Below, in pieces: positions 26,201 through 60,664 of a stretch of DNA of 64,000 nucleotides. The DNA is taken from NCBI RefSeq assembly GCF_964204645.1, contig NC_134030.1, positions 3,139,855 through 3,203,854 on the forward strand. The letters run 5' to 3'. Each line of letters opens with the position of its first letter. Position 1 is the stretch's first letter. The stretch comes from Tubulanus polymorphus (lineage: Eukaryota; Nemertea; Palaeonemertea; Tubulaniformes; Tubulanidae). The notes below the pieces were generated by a model. That model had not been told where the DNA came from. It made no database searches and saw nothing but the letters and a program-made list of their open reading frames with translations. The position numbers and the translations under genes are program-made.

Positions 26201-27892
26201 TTAATCATTTACGTTGAAAATCCAAACTTTTTTATTTTCAGCGTCACCACAATCACAGTCACAATCATCTAATGGCTTTATATACGGTAATAACGCATAA
26301 TATAACATAAAAATATGTAAGAAAATATTGAGAAGTTTAGAGGTCTTTTTGGCGTTTCTTCGACCTTTATTTTGATAAGTTTTGAAAAAGTACGACTCCG
26401 CTCGTTGTCAGAGTATATTCAACAAAAATATTGACCAAAAGACTTTATCTGAATGTCATCAAAAACAATGTGATCATAATGTATAATATATATAAATGAG
26501 GTGGAACAATGTATACATTGTGCACATTACATATCATATCCTGATTGTAATTGGATCGAATTAAATCGAATTATTTGAATGATTTACTTTCCAGCTATTA
26601 CAGGAGCCGCAATCGGTGTTTGGTGTTTAGTGATCATTCTCGTCGTGTTCTTGATTATCTACATTAGAAAAAAGAGAAGGTAATTAGAAAAGAGACGTCT
26701 GTCTACACAGTATCAATAGAAACACCCCGCTATATCGATTCTATTGATAAACCGTGACTAGTCTCAACTATGTCTAAGCAACTCGGTCTGATTTCTCCAA
26801 GTGACACAGGAGTGTCACGAGTTGGAGTTAACTCTGAATTACAATCAGTTCATTTTCAATATGATATAAATCTTTGTCAAATCCTACGTAACTCAGAACT
26901 GTGAAAGTGTGTCCAGAACAGTACCATTCTTTTGCCCGACCCCACTAATTATTCAAGAACTGTCGACTCGCTCCAAAAAAAAATCGAATATTCTTCTTTT
27001 GCAAAGCAAGTTATATCCACTGGTAGGATGATACAGATTTTCTGGTACCACGGCCAATCAAAATATTCCGTACATTCGGATGGGAAGAATAAATAATATG
27101 ATAAAACCAACGTTTTGCAAATCAATACATTGATATTTAGAAAGGGTAGGACGATATATGGGCTTTCAGCACAGACCATCGTCAGGTATGATCATTTTTT
27201 CTCGATGGATTTCCCAAATGCTTCTGTTCATTTTGTTTTCCAGACAACGATCTGATAACAATGTCAGATTGGTATCTCGACTCCCGAGTAGGAAAGACCT
27301 CGCAAACGGTGCTAAATATCGCAACAAACCGATGGTTTCCCAGAGATACATCGATATACCGGAACCAGCCGTGCGTTACGGCGGCGGAAGTTTCGTAAAC
27401 GTAAGCGTTGATGACAGTGAAATATACTGCAATGACGTCAGACATGAAAGTGACGTCAGTGATGGCGATTATCTAGTACCGGATAGTTTGAAAAATCATA
27501 ATTCGAACTCGGGACCACGGAATCAGGATAATCCGTTATACATTAAACCGGCGAAACAACGAGGCGGAAGTGCGGCTAATGAGTACGAGAACCCGGATGA
27601 TGTATTGCCACCAGGGGGCGTAGAAAATCCGGCGTATGGATTGAATATTTCAGAAAACAATTACGACGTTATTACTAACGCTACCTCTGAAAACAATACT
27701 CAAAATATTGCGATGAAGACCATCGGCACCGCGCAATTGAACACTACCGACAGAAATCCCGAGTCAGAATCTGCGTATGACGTCATCATAAATGCGAATC
27801 ACGTAGCATCCGGTCGCGGAACGGACGGTGTTGTTGATGATGACGAATATTCGTACGTGTATTCCGCTTACCCAGTCGCCAAACCAAAATAA
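23215..27892 (+). CDS. Membrane receptor: C-type lectin domain with nested WSC domain, second lectin domain, mucin stalk, tyrosine-rich tail
   Basis: Eleven exons: 23215-23281, 23681-23920, 24215-24351, 24424-24562, 24743-24910, 25148-25390, 25508-25651, 25848-26165, 26242-26286, 26595-26679 and 27244-27892. All are in phase, giving 744 residues. Signal peptide 1-22. Residues 23-102 are the first half of a C-type lectin domain, up to WHWTEG. About 103-194 form a WSC domain (GCYMH, CKRTC, CHCN, LCGG). About 195-250 are the second lectin half (ENC, GKC, YVC). A second lectin domain spans 251-379. Then come a Thr/Pro-rich stalk, a transmembrane helix (about 505-523) and a 216-residue tail with NPLY, NPAY, YENP, YCND and SAYDVI tyrosine motifs. 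Neither lectin domain shows EPN or QPD, so calcium-dependent sugar binding is doubtful. Likely a surface recognition receptor. Confidence 0.9.
25848..26165 (+). repeat. Thr/Pro-rich mucin-like exon with internal repeats
   Basis: This single exon of the lectin receptor encodes runs of Thr followed by repeats of about 8-11 residues of the form TTS-x-x-x-TTSQNP. It would make an extended O-glycosylated stalk between the lectin domains and the membrane. Length variation between individuals is plausible because the units are near-identical in DNA. Confidence 0.8.
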
Positions 27893-29256
27893 CCATTATT
27901 GCAAAAAAAACAAACTAAGATACATTTATGTAGTGCGTGTACACAAACACTTTGCTGAGGTTCGAGGCGGCCATAGTCAACAAAAAGCTCAATACAAAAT
28001 CTCACAATACAAAAATTAGTCAGAAATGTTTCTTTGAGCTGATGTATTATTCGACGTTTCGACTTCTTCCTATTGATTGTCGTCAGCCTGCGGTAGTCCT
28101 CTATCATATGTGATGATATTGTTATCATATAATCGTTACATCGCGGACTCGGACTGTTTCATCAAGATTTCCATCACATTCGACGTTTTGTGTAGATTTT
28201 TGTTTTGCCGAATTCAATGTTTTATCTCTAGAATATGTTTATTTTAATCTTAGAAATAAATAAATTTGTTAAGTCTTACGCACGCGTTATTCATTTTCTC
28301 AAAAAAGTCGTAATTGTGGCTATAATTATAGTTTTAAAGAGAAAAAGTCACGCGGTTTGAAACATTCCGGGAATTCTAAATATATTTTTACGTATGATTA
28401 CATGATAATAGACAGGGACTTATCGGTGACACTAGTTTTATGTTATTCCGTTTACAATATATTACAAATTGTCTTACACGAATTCAGCGTGATAACGACC
28501 TATCCCTGCTCCGGCTGCCGCGGAATGAGGGTACCTCCAAGAAGATATATTTACCCCGCGAGAACTGAGGCAAATGGAGTTTTACTATAACATCTATAGT
28601 TTGATATTTACATAATATATACATAGACTAAGCGCTAATATTTCTCCACAGATCAAGAAAATGATTGATCATATAAATATAGATAACAGTAACGAATACT
28701 TAGAAAAATCGAGAGAGACCCCCTTCAACTATATTAATATACACAATAGTGATCTGTGTCACAAATATATATATGGTTGTGAGCGCTCTGCCAACAGCGA
28801 CGACGACGTCGACGCGAACGATCTATTTGATTTAATTCCTCAAAGAGCTCTATATGTATGTCATTACGAGACGAGTTTTTTTTGAACGATGAATGCCGAG
28901 TCTTTGTTACTGTGTTCAATAACGAATAGCGATTTAGAATTTGAAAAGCAGTTTACTGTTTATGTCGTACGAGGATAAAACTTTCAATAACGAAGCCTTG
29001 TACGTGTATCTCTCTTTCTCGAAGATTTAGCCGTCAATTTGAAATAAAGTAAGGGAACTTTCGGAGTCAGCGGAAAAAACAAGGTAAAGACAGATTCTTG
29101 GAGATATTAGTGGAACGTGTCAGAAGTATTTTCATCGTGTGGATTTTATAGTAAATTCGAAATTGAAAATCGAATATCTATTTCGGATGAAATTCACTGA
29201 GGACATGTCGATAATGACGTCATCGATGCGGGTCTAGAAATCAGAGAGACTGTGAT
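27893..29256. other. Spacer between the lectin receptor and the 18-exon gene
   Basis: It holds the 3' region of the lectin receptor and the presumed promoter of the next gene. A degenerate hammerhead-like core lies at 28050-28086 on the minus strand (CTGACGA, then GAAAC-GTC, with poor stem I pairing). No further gene is seen. Confidence 0.5.
28255..28260 (+). terminator. Polyadenylation signal AATAAA of the lectin receptor gene
   Basis: An AATAAA lies about 360 bases after the stop codon at 27892, within an AT-rich 3' region. It is the best-placed candidate. Its use is inferred. Confidence 0.5.
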
Positions 29257-45278
<16,022 letters not shown>

Positions 45279-45290
45279 TTGAAACTGCAG

Positions 45291-45352
45291 CCGAGACCAT
45301 TGTCCGTGAGACCAGTGTCCGTGAGACGAGTGCCCGTGAGACCAGTGCTAGC
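45291..45352 (+). repeat. Four copies of a 15-base repeat just after a stop codon
   Basis: The unit gagaccagtgtccgt is repeated about four times with small changes, starting 13 bases after the TAG of the 18-exon gene. It is in the 3' untranslated region. Confidence 0.85.
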
Positions 45353-45592
45353 ACACTGATCTTGGGTTATACCTATCTGTGATATCAACCGTTTCTAGTT
45401 ATACTTAAAATACTGTGCGCAGTGTACTATTTATGAGGCAAAGTGGACGCTTTGAGTGATTTGTCTCAGACTGATAAACTTTTCTAAGTTATCATTTTAC
45501 AAAGTCGGAGATTCGTACAGTGAAACCGAATGAAGATCAGACTCACAACTCATGAAAAACTGTTGTTGCTCGCGATAAAAAATGTCTAGTTG

Positions 45593-45598
45593 AATAAA
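45593..45598 (+). terminator. Polyadenylation signal AATAAA of the 18-exon gene
   Basis: AATAAA lies 315 bases after the stop codon, a normal position for cleavage and polyadenylation. Use is inferred. Confidence 0.55.
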
Positions 45599-46562
45599 CC
45601 TTAAATGTAGACGTAGAACGTTGAATATTGTAAATTAATGTTATTTAATATCTGTTTATGAAACATAAGAATCGAATATTCAGTGTAAGTTACTATAGAA
45701 ATATAATGCTCGTTAATTCTAATTGTCAGTAAATATCCTACGGGTAGATGATATAAACGATATTTAAAAGTGGTTCTAAGAGGCTCTCGTGATTGGCTCT
45801 CCACCTGATGATGGAATCCGAAATGTCGCCTCTTTCTAATTCTTGATTTAATAAATAGATTTCGTTTCTAACCTTTGCAAATTTGTATAAAGTGGGTTTC
45901 GATAAAACTCTAGGAGCTGTTTGCATATAGGTTGTATTAATCAGGCTTTCGCCTTATTTCTGTTTTCAAAAGTAGTTTCATGGAATTTTTTTGAATTCCA
46001 AAGTAAAAATTGGCGATAAAACTAAGATGAAATCTGTCGAAAATGTCACAACCAATAGTGGTACTGATTTCGAGTGGTTCAGACGCTTGTTGGAGGATGA
46101 AAAGGGTGTCATAGGTTCGAGCCCAGTTATCACATTAAGATCTCCTTACAATGCCAATATAAACAGGCAAGGCTAAGGTTCGAACATAGATCAACAACTC
46201 CAGACAATGCAAAATCATACGGTGACAGCATCCTCCAGAATCTTCAGAATGACGACGCATACCACTCAATCCACGCAGACCATAGACTCCTAGACTGTTG
46301 GGTTACCTTCACCCAATGAGATAACAACTTATTGAGAATATGCATACATGTATTTACTTTTTAATTAATCACCGCATAGGATATATTTACACAAACAAAG
46401 ATTTTAGTAAGTCACAGGACTATAGGATATGATACTTTTTATTCGATTTTGAAGGATAGATTTTCTAATAAAGTCACCAACTCTAATTTCATTACATTTA
46501 AGTGAATAATATAGTCGCTATATTTGGCTATTTGATGTTCGATGACTGATGAATTGTGTCAG

Positions 46563-49500
46563 TTATTTAACTCGGGCTCGTCTGTAAACAGTAACGGTAC
46601 ATTTTCGTTCAGCAACCTCGCAAACAATATCAATATTTCCAGTGCTGTAATACGTTTCAATTCCGTAAACATACACAGGATGCACGAGCGTATCTTCATA
46701 AGCCATCAGACCGCTGACCAAGTTATCGGAAAGTACTCCCTCATTTTCCTGGCGGAATCTGTCGATGTTCGTCTGCAGGTTACGAACGAGTGCCTTCGTC
46801 GCGACGACGTGATTCAATCCGCCTGTTTTCGTGTAGAGTTTCTCAACGGTGAATGAAGTGCTTTCGATTTGTCTGATGTCCGTAGCTGTGGCAAAACCTT
46901 CTTCCGAAACCCTGTACGACACCGATGGCTGGATCTTGCGTTGTAGCGCGCGATTTGCTGCAAATACGATTTGAAAACATAACATTCATTCATTTATATC
47001 AATCCATATTGTGATAAATGATTTGAAAAATATTTTGTCGGGTAGTTTAAAGAGTGAAAACGAGCTCTAATAAACTAAGTAATCAACTTACGCAGTCCTT
47101 CCAATCCTAGTTGAATAGGATAGTGGTCACTAACTTTGATAGTCTGAAATATATATTCAATATTGGGTAATTCATCTTGAAACGGTTAAATTCAGAGGTT
47201 GTTTCTTTGCTCGTTTTGATTTGTTTCAAACCTGTCTTTCTGTAAGATGATATTCCTGGTCGAAACGGAATACTGTCGCCGAGTTATGGACGATGGCGCT
47301 TTTTAATTTCGGTCCAGCGGTGACGAATCTTCAATAGAAATGTTTTAACTTTGACATCATGAGGAAACATAGTTCTATTTGGAGGTTAGATGGAAGAACA
47401 GATTAATCCATCGAGGTTTTTTAGTTCTGACATGTGGAATCGCTTGACAAAATTAGGTCAGTGGAGGTGTACTTGATAGAGGAGAAAACCTTACAAACAA
47501 AAGATGATAAGATAAACGATTCGTGAACAAGGCTACAATTGATGATGTCTAGAATTTATTTTCCTAACATTTTCGAGGTTTATCTAAATCCCATCTTCAG
47601 ACGAAGCAGTAATTTCAATCAATTTCATGTATTGATCCATTGGAAGATGGGGCTTAGAGAAAATCTCGAAACTGTTAGAAAATGAATGTCAGAATAAATG
47701 AAATTCGATCATCAATTGTTCATTTTCTTCAAACACGGAGAAATGAACAATGAGTAGTTTATCATCGGTTATAGATCGTTTACCTGTCATATGTGCAGTC
47801 GGTTTGTTTAGTCGTTGTATCGACGCAATCGTTGATCAACCAAGCGAATCGTTTATCTGTAAACAATCTCACAGACAACCAATCATTACCACTGGCATAA
47901 TCACAATCTCCATTAAAATCACCACCGATTAGGATTTCCTGCGACAAATCAGAATACAATATATGATAATCTAATATTTACTCATCACAGTTTATATAAT
48001 ACGTATGATATTCATCGTGTTAGTGAACAAATATCAAAGTTATCCTTCATTGAGAAACCGCCTCGTTTCACTAAACATCTTCATAAGATACTTCGCGTTT
48101 TCCTTTTATTGAGATTGTTGGAGTAAGCGTGACGTAAAACTACGATTCAATATGCCACCTACCTGAGTTCCCCATCGTGCAGCTAACACATCATACACAT
48201 CAACTAGAGCATCGATTTCTTTTACTGCTTGATCAGGTTCGGTGTGGATTACTATAAATCCAAACGTCTCCACCGCTGTAAGATCGAACATCATGATTAC
48301 GAATTGAATGTAGAATACATCTATTTATTTGACTTATACAATGACAAACGTTTAGGTCCCTGAGTCTTTTGTTACATGGGTGAAGAGATTGGACAAAAAC
48401 ATTATATATATATATTTGATAAACTCCTGAAGCATTTGGACGGGTATCTTATCCGGGGGCTAACTCATTTGATATTGAATTGAGCCCCGGATAAAGCTAA
48501 CACCAGTTTATGAAACCAGGAAATTGATTTTAGTCAAATGATCATATTAGATCTATGGTGACAGTTGTAGAATCATGGTTTAGAATTAAGTCCGCAAGAC
48601 CATCTCATTTCTAAAGGTAATCAAACAACTTAGGACCAATAGGATTCAATACCACGATTGGTAGAACACTATATCCGTGTTGACGCGATGAGGAGAGAAT
48701 CCCACAATGATAATAAAAAGTCCGAAAATGAAACTTCGAGATAGTAGTTTATTTCAACGTTTCGACTATATCCTAATAGTCATCTTCAGGAATAATGAAG
48801 ATGACTATTAGGATATAGTCGAAACGTTGAAATAAACTACTATCTCGAAGTTTCATTTTCGGACTTTTTATTATCATTGTGGGATTCTCTCCTCAGGATT
48901 CAATACCACTTTTGAATTTGTCATATGACTGTAAAACTGGCTCTGGTGATTAAATATCTTATATTCGTTAATCTGTATACCTTTGCCTGGCGCCTTGAAT
49001 TTGACAGCATAGGGTTCCCTTTGAAATACGTCTTTTGGGTCGACGTATTGGTACGTATCTTCCACAGAAACTACATCTGACCTGAATTATTAATGCACGA
49101 AAAGGCGACATTATCAAATGAAATATCTAGACATTTCTTCTGAAAACGAAAGTAATTAGTAGAATTTACCTATAGATAAATCCGTATTGTTCTTTACTGA
49201 AAGTTCTACCAAGGCGAGAGCTGATGACGCTATCAAATGTTTTCCCCGTGTTTTGATTTGCCCTGCAAAGAGAGACCTCACATGTATCGTCTACCTATTG
49301 CTATATCAAGTTTTCAGAGAATTTCCACTAGGATCTGAACAATATATATCGTAGATTACTTACTGTTGAACTAATCTAACCAGAAATGGAAACGCAGTTT
49401 CAGACGAGTCCCTGATCTCTTGTATAGCGATTATATCATATCTTGATATTATCTAATTCAAACGAATAACAATCATCAATTTTGATCCGGTCTTCCCTCA

Positions 49501-49780
49501 TAGTTAATGCATGTTTGAGATGTTAGTTTGTTAAGAATTTCTCGTTAATCGAAGAAAAACGTTTTCCTAGTTTTTGTCGGAATCTTACCTTCACTAGTGT
49601 TGTCACAACTGCCGGATCTTGCATCTTTCTCGTGCCGAAAACTTGCACGTTGAAAGCGGCGATTTTCAACGGAGGAGCCGCAAATTGCGGCAGTTCCTGT
49701 CGCCTACTTCTCGTCGTACCCGAGATACCGCGACACAGTGACAGCAAAAACAACAACGAACACGCTGTTGCGATCTGCAT
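46563..49780 (-). CDS. Secreted DNase I family endonuclease with C-terminal extension
   Basis: Nine exons: 49589-49780, 49364-49452, 49170-49262, 48981-49081, 48163-48275, 47784-47938, 47232-47328, 47092-47143 and 46563-46957. All are in phase, giving 428 residues. Residues 1-21 are a signal peptide (MQIATACSLLFLLSLCRGIS). The catalytic set of the family is present: E76 (AIQEIRDSS), H169 (VIHTEPDQA), D203 and N205 (GGDFNGDC), D236 (CVDTTTKQTDC) and H287 (SDHYP). The two cysteines of the stabilising disulfide (208 and 246) are kept. It should cut DNA outside the cell using divalent metal ions. Vertebrate DNase I ends shortly after SDHYP; here a last exon adds about 130 residues I do not recognise. 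An upstream in-frame ATG exists, but the chosen start gives the signal peptide and lies just after a probable 5' acceptor. Confidence 0.92.
47550..47700. mobile_element. Degenerate inverted-arm element in a DNase gene intron
   Basis: Two imperfect inverted arms (cattttcgaggtttatctaa then cccatcttcagac; mirrored by ggaagatgggg then aaaatctcgaaac) carry CTGAAGA and GAAA blocks in hammerhead order on the minus strand. No clear cleavage triplet remains. It lies in the intron between exons 6 and 7. Confidence 0.45.
48656..48894 (-). mobile_element. Near-perfect palindromic element with hammerhead-like core, family B copy 1
   Basis: The target duplication is aggattcaatac, extending by chance to 15 bases (48641-48655 and 48895-48909). 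After a head of about 35 bases (tagaacactatatccgtgtt), two arms of about 98 bases are almost perfect reverse complements around a short centre. On the minus strand, 48751-48793 has CTGAAGA, a GACTA/TAGTC stem, GAAAC and GTT. It lies in intron 4 of the DNase gene. A nearly identical copy is at 57903-58144. Confidence 0.85.
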
Positions 49781-51532
49781 GGTGAAATCTGAAACAGATT
49801 TTGATTCGAATTTCAAAATGTTTGTTCGTCGTTGCAGATGGCCAGTCGTGTCAATGATGAAATTATGATTTCCTTTAGAATTGATGAAAATTAGTTATCC
49901 GTTATTACGATGGATGGATCACTCGTTCCAATATAAACAGGTGCATCCCTGATATTATATTCAATATTTTAACCAGTATGGTTTAGATGCCGAACACAAT
50001 GATACATGATAGGCACCTGGGTTACAACTGGCTCTGTGATAATTCTATGAATTATCTATATATGTAGGGCTTGTTTTTTTAGGGAGGAATGTAGTTTTGA
50101 TATTATTATGATAAAATCCTTGATGAATTTAACCTTGTAGCGATTTGCTGTAACTCAATACTGTTTTTAACAACCAGAAAACCTTTGACCTCAAATTCCA
50201 CAGAATGTATTGTTCACATGTCTATGGCCGTCAACTGTGGCATCTCACTTCCAGTTAGCGGTTTACGCTTGACGGTCAATATGACGCGTTGTGACGTCAC
50301 GTGAATATGGTATCTAGGCTAATATATGACCCTTTAAACGTCAGGCAAAAATATTGAGTTCTCCTTGAATTCCAAAAAGTTAAATGATCATAGTTGCAAT
50401 AAGTAGCAGACAAAGATAACGTTCTTATCGCAAGCTCAAACTGGCAGAATTCTGTAGCAGGCATTGATTGTAGCCTACCAAGGCCGCATAAACTAGATCA
50501 TAAAAGTATATAGGTTTATGATTTTACTCACCAGTAGCGGGAATATTCGTGACACTTTCCAGTCAGGTTCGACGCGCGTTATGTGTTAAACTAAAGGAAC
50601 CCAGTTCTCATAAATCACTAGTATTTGTATATGACCTATTCATCCACTATGATTTGTGTCACAGTAATTTTTATTGAAACAGGGAATACGGGCTTCAATT
50701 CATGTCAACATTGTAAAACGCCTACTATAAAATACTTTAACCCTTTTATTTCCATGTACTTGACCTAAGTAGATGTCCTTTTACCCGCTTTTGACAGAAC
50801 CATTACGTGTGTATGTAACTTGTACCATTTGTTGTGGTTTAACAGCTTATGAACAATTACTCGGTTCATTTTTCTCGCTAAATTTCATCAACTGAACAAC
50901 TTTGAATCTCGTGACTCGGGAATTGAAACATGCACTCTTTCGCGTTGGAGCCGCATGCAAAATCATCTGATGTTATTGTGCAGTTTTTTCGTTAGTTCGA
51001 TGTTTAAAGTCCATTGAAATGTAATCCGGATCATCAAATAAGGGAAGAACAGTGATAATGTATCGAAAGTCTCCGGGGGTATTTTCGGATGCCACCTTGA
51101 GAATGCCCTTTTTATCAAGACAGATATCGTTAAAACCAATACAAATCTGACATCATCCCTTCAGAAATTGCATCTTGTATTTGGTTCTAACTCCAAGGAG
51201 AGCCCATCAACCTGTAGGCACAAATCAAGACCTTAACAAATATTTTCCAATAAGCGGCCCGAAAAGTAGACTTGCTACAAACTATGGCCAGAATAATTAA
51301 TCCAGACAATGAATAACAGGGAATTTCTGAATGATATGTAAACATAATTTATTGTTTTGCACAAATCGAACTATTCAATAGGAATGCAATAATTTATTAA
51401 ATACATACATCATATATAAATATTTATAGCACGATAATCAGCAACACATAAATCAGCATAAAGTAAACATGACTTAGCTCTATAAATCAATACAGCTGAA
51501 TGAATGAGATCTTATTCGACTCCTTTAACAGT

Positions 51533-51829
51533 TTAACCCTTTCAGTGCGGTCTACACCGCAGTGCGGTGTATAAATCAGTGATGGATTTTGCTAGTACAC
51601 CGCACTGCGGTGTATTGATGTAATTAGTAATTAGTAATTATCTCTATTGAAAAATGGCAGAAAGTTTCAAACATAGTGAAATACTAGTAACTAACGATAC
51701 ACCGCACTGCGGTGTAGACGCACTATAGTGGAATTCCCATTGTTCAACACACTAGGGTGGAATTTTTTAGAATTTTCAAATTTTCTCCAGCATTATAGGG
51801 TATTAATTAGTCAGCACTGAAAGGGTTAA
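51533..51829. mobile_element. piggyBac-like miniature element, copy 2
   Basis: It is flanked by TTAA on both sides, with ends CCCTTTCAGTGC and GCACTGAAAGGG. Near the left end, gtctacaccgcagtgcggtg forms a short palindrome, and two further caccgcactgcggtg palindromes follow. It is non-coding and the best-preserved copy in the window. Confidence 0.8.
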
Positions 51830-52315
51830 ATCAATAACTGTGGAACTGGTTCCATCAACTGTACAACTGGGTCCACAATCCTGAAACCTTACACGCAACA
51901 AACATTACAGTAAATACTGTTTAAGCGTTTACCTGGAAGACATTATACGGTTATATAACGGATAACCTTCTGAAAATTTTCCATCAATCTAAGGTGACTA
52001 AACGTCCATTTCACGGGCCAGTAGCACAAACCGTTGGTTAAAGATAACTGGTGGATAAATTACACACGGACAAATGGAATTAACTCTTACCAACATTTGA
52101 CTAATGGCCCATGTACAGTACAGCCTTTATGGCTCTGCTTTGGGCTCCCTTTATCCATCATGCGTTATACGTTCATTTTACATTGTAAAATACTAAATAT
52201 TTGATAATGAAATAATTGATAATGAAATAATTGATAATGGGAACAAAATCTGGCTGTGCTTTAACAATATCTCATTGCAGCATCTGCATTTGAAAACAAT
52301 TTACATGTAAAATTG

Positions 52316-52445
52316 TATAGACCTTATTCACATGGCATAACAGCGTGACATATTGTCGACAGAGCGGCTAAACTGAAACAAAAGTCACGGTCGAACTGAC
52401 AATGATATGACACGATGTGACCAGTACATGTGAATAAGGTCTATA
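52316..52445. mobile_element. 130-base miniature element with 19-base terminal inverted repeats
   Basis: It starts tatagaccttattcacatg and ends with the exact reverse complement. TA at both ends suggests a TA target, as in mariner-type elements. It is non-coding. Confidence 0.75.
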
Positions 52446-52514
52446 TATCACGATTAATCTCTACACAACGCGTCATAATAATAATCATCCTAATAATCAT
52501 CTAAATAATCACCA

Positions 52515-52624
52515 GGACCCAGTTCCACAGTTCTGAGTTAAGATTTGACTCTGAGTTAACTCACTGAAAATGCACTAATTTTAACTCAGAGTTAACTCTA
52601 ACTCACAACTGTGGAACCGACTCC
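52515..52624. mobile_element. 110-base inverted-repeat element (cacagtt/gagttaac family), copy
   Basis: Ends GGACCCAGTTCCACAGTT and the inverted GTGGAACCGACTCC. The interior repeats gagttaac in both directions. Same family as 39128-39237. Confidence 0.75.
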
Positions 52625-52754
52625 AGTTCATATCAGAGTGAAATAACTCACACCAAACTATAGAAAATAAACCACCACTTGGTGTTAACAACAGTAAAAC
52701 AAAAACACTGTTCATCAGTTTCATTTACTACCACTCCTTCAGTAATCCAGTCTG

Positions 52755-53060
52755 TCGACTTATCAGCGGTCGACCATTTTGTCAGCGATTGACAGGCTTC
52801 TCAGCTGTTGACCAGTTTATCAGCAGTTGACCGGTTTCTATCAGTGATTAACTGGTTCAGCAACTATTGACCTTTCTAACAGCGGCCGACTCGTTCGTCG
52901 GTGCTTGACCGAATAATCAATGGTCGACTGGAATATCAGTCATCGACCGGTAAATCAGCTGTTGACCGGTTAATCAGTGATCAACTGTTTAGTGGAACTC
53001 GATTCGTTTATCAGCCGTTAATCAGTGGTAAATCGTTTTATCAGTGCTCAATCTGTTCTC
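52755..53060. repeat. Degenerate minisatellite, unit about 19-20 bases
   Basis: About fifteen imperfect units of the form atcagcngttgaccggttt follow one another. Only the atcag and ttgacc blocks stay constant. The array ends about 120 bases downstream of the BACE stop codon, so it is probably in that gene's 3' untranslated region. Confidence 0.7.
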
Positions 53061-53179
53061 AAAATCTCCATCAATAGTGAATTCCAAACTGGTCTCGACA
53101 CGTTTTTGTTGTGAACACAATTTCCAGTAAAGAGAGATCCAGTTAAACCCAAAACTGTTCAGACCTTTCAAGGCATTAA

Positions 53180-59489
<6,310 letters not shown>

Positions 59490-60664
59490 GTTCGTTTAGG
59501 CAATTATTCCTGATTCAACTGCTGCTCGCAACTTTGTCATCTAATTGTAATTGATAATATGCTGTGGTTCATATTGCGGAAATTCACTGATCACTGATCA
59601 TCTGAAAATACAACCATTGAAAGCAGACGTAAGAATGACACACAAAAATCAATGATGAAACACTGTGTGCGTCCACAGGGCTATACTTAGTATTGCCCCC
59701 ACCAAAAATTTTGGAAAAATGCCCTTTCTTAAAAATATTATTGTTAAATCCAATAGAAATTCAATGTTGAATCTTTCACTTTGGATAAACATTTTGTTAT
59801 AGGCCTAACAGAGTGAGAGTTTTTGTTAGGGTAGTGCTTTGAACTAGACCATTCTCTATCAAGCCCAAAAGGCCAAGTGTTGTATACCATTTTAAAATCT
59901 TATCTCATTTTCATTCATGTGGTGGAGCTCAACTCCAAAGTCGAAGTCAAATAGTAAATACCGCGACACGGAGGGAGTAAACAAATTTCAAAACGATTAA
60001 AGTCGAAACTTCCACTCCTCCACTGACAAAGACTTTGAATGAATCACTCACACAGTCACACTCGCAGCAGGACCAGCTACTATTATATAATATAATAGAC
60101 TAGAGGTAGCCTAAAAATAGAGGCGGTTCTTCTGGGACTTGACTCGATGTATAAAAATTACTGTGAATAAAGCAAAGTCATCCATTAAAAAGACAATACT
60201 CACTTAATATAACTATAAACGTCATTGGTTTTTTTTTCATGTGTAGCTTAGGCCTATATGGCTTGAGAAAAGCCTAGTGATTAAAGCAGCATAGTCTAAT
60301 TCAATGAATACGTAAATTACTTCCGGGTTACCGGTAGGTGCTGCCCTCTAATACTTTGAAAAAGATTAAGTAACTAATTGCTTTAGCCTAGTTCTATATT
60401 GGTGACCTTTATATTAAAATGATTATCAGAACGTCTACTAAAATAGGTTTTCAACTGATATGAATTAAAGATAAATTTTCAGTAGACTGTTTGGTAGACT
60501 GGTTACCGGTCTAACCGGCAATCAGTCGTCAGTGGTGGTGATAAACGGGTGGCTCCGATATTATCAACCATGGCAACTCCATTTTTTTCGCACGAATCCC
60601 TTAACATCATTGAATGTCCGATCATTTGATTTCTTTACTTTAAACGATGTGTATTATGATGTAG
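59490..60664. promoter_or_regulatory. Upstream region of BACE and of the small plus-strand membrane gene
   Basis: The two neighbouring genes point away from each other, so both promoters should be in these 1.2 kb. I saw no clear TATA box. The first coding exon of the plus-strand gene, with its start codon, should also be here but was not found; an ATG with a good context at 60570 does not splice in frame by any obvious donor. Confidence 0.4.

Larger units (their letters stand above)
45279..46562. other. Spacer between two convergent genes
   Basis: It holds the 3' regions of the 18-exon gene (plus) and the DNase gene (minus). A hammerhead-like element is at about 45780-45915 (CTGATGA, GG/CC stem, GAAA, TGTC, followed by a tail that includes ataaagtgggttt). 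An isolated tRNA-type B box (ggttcgagccc) is near 46112 without a matching A box. A minus-strand AATAAA at 46443-46438 fits the DNase gene. No gene is seen here. Confidence 0.5.
49781..53179. other. Spacer and 3' region between the DNase and BACE genes
   Basis: It holds the DNase promoter side and the BACE 3' region. Repeats present: a piggyBac-type element (51533-51829), a 130-base inverted-repeat element (52316-52445), a cacagtt/gagttaac element (52515-52624) and a degenerate minisatellite (about 52755-53060). No coding exon is recognised. Confidence 0.55.

Noticed and set aside
46075-46140. tRNA-like B box ggttcgagccc
   Set aside because: No A box at proper distance and no cloverleaf could be drawn. 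Possibly a worn SINE fragment.
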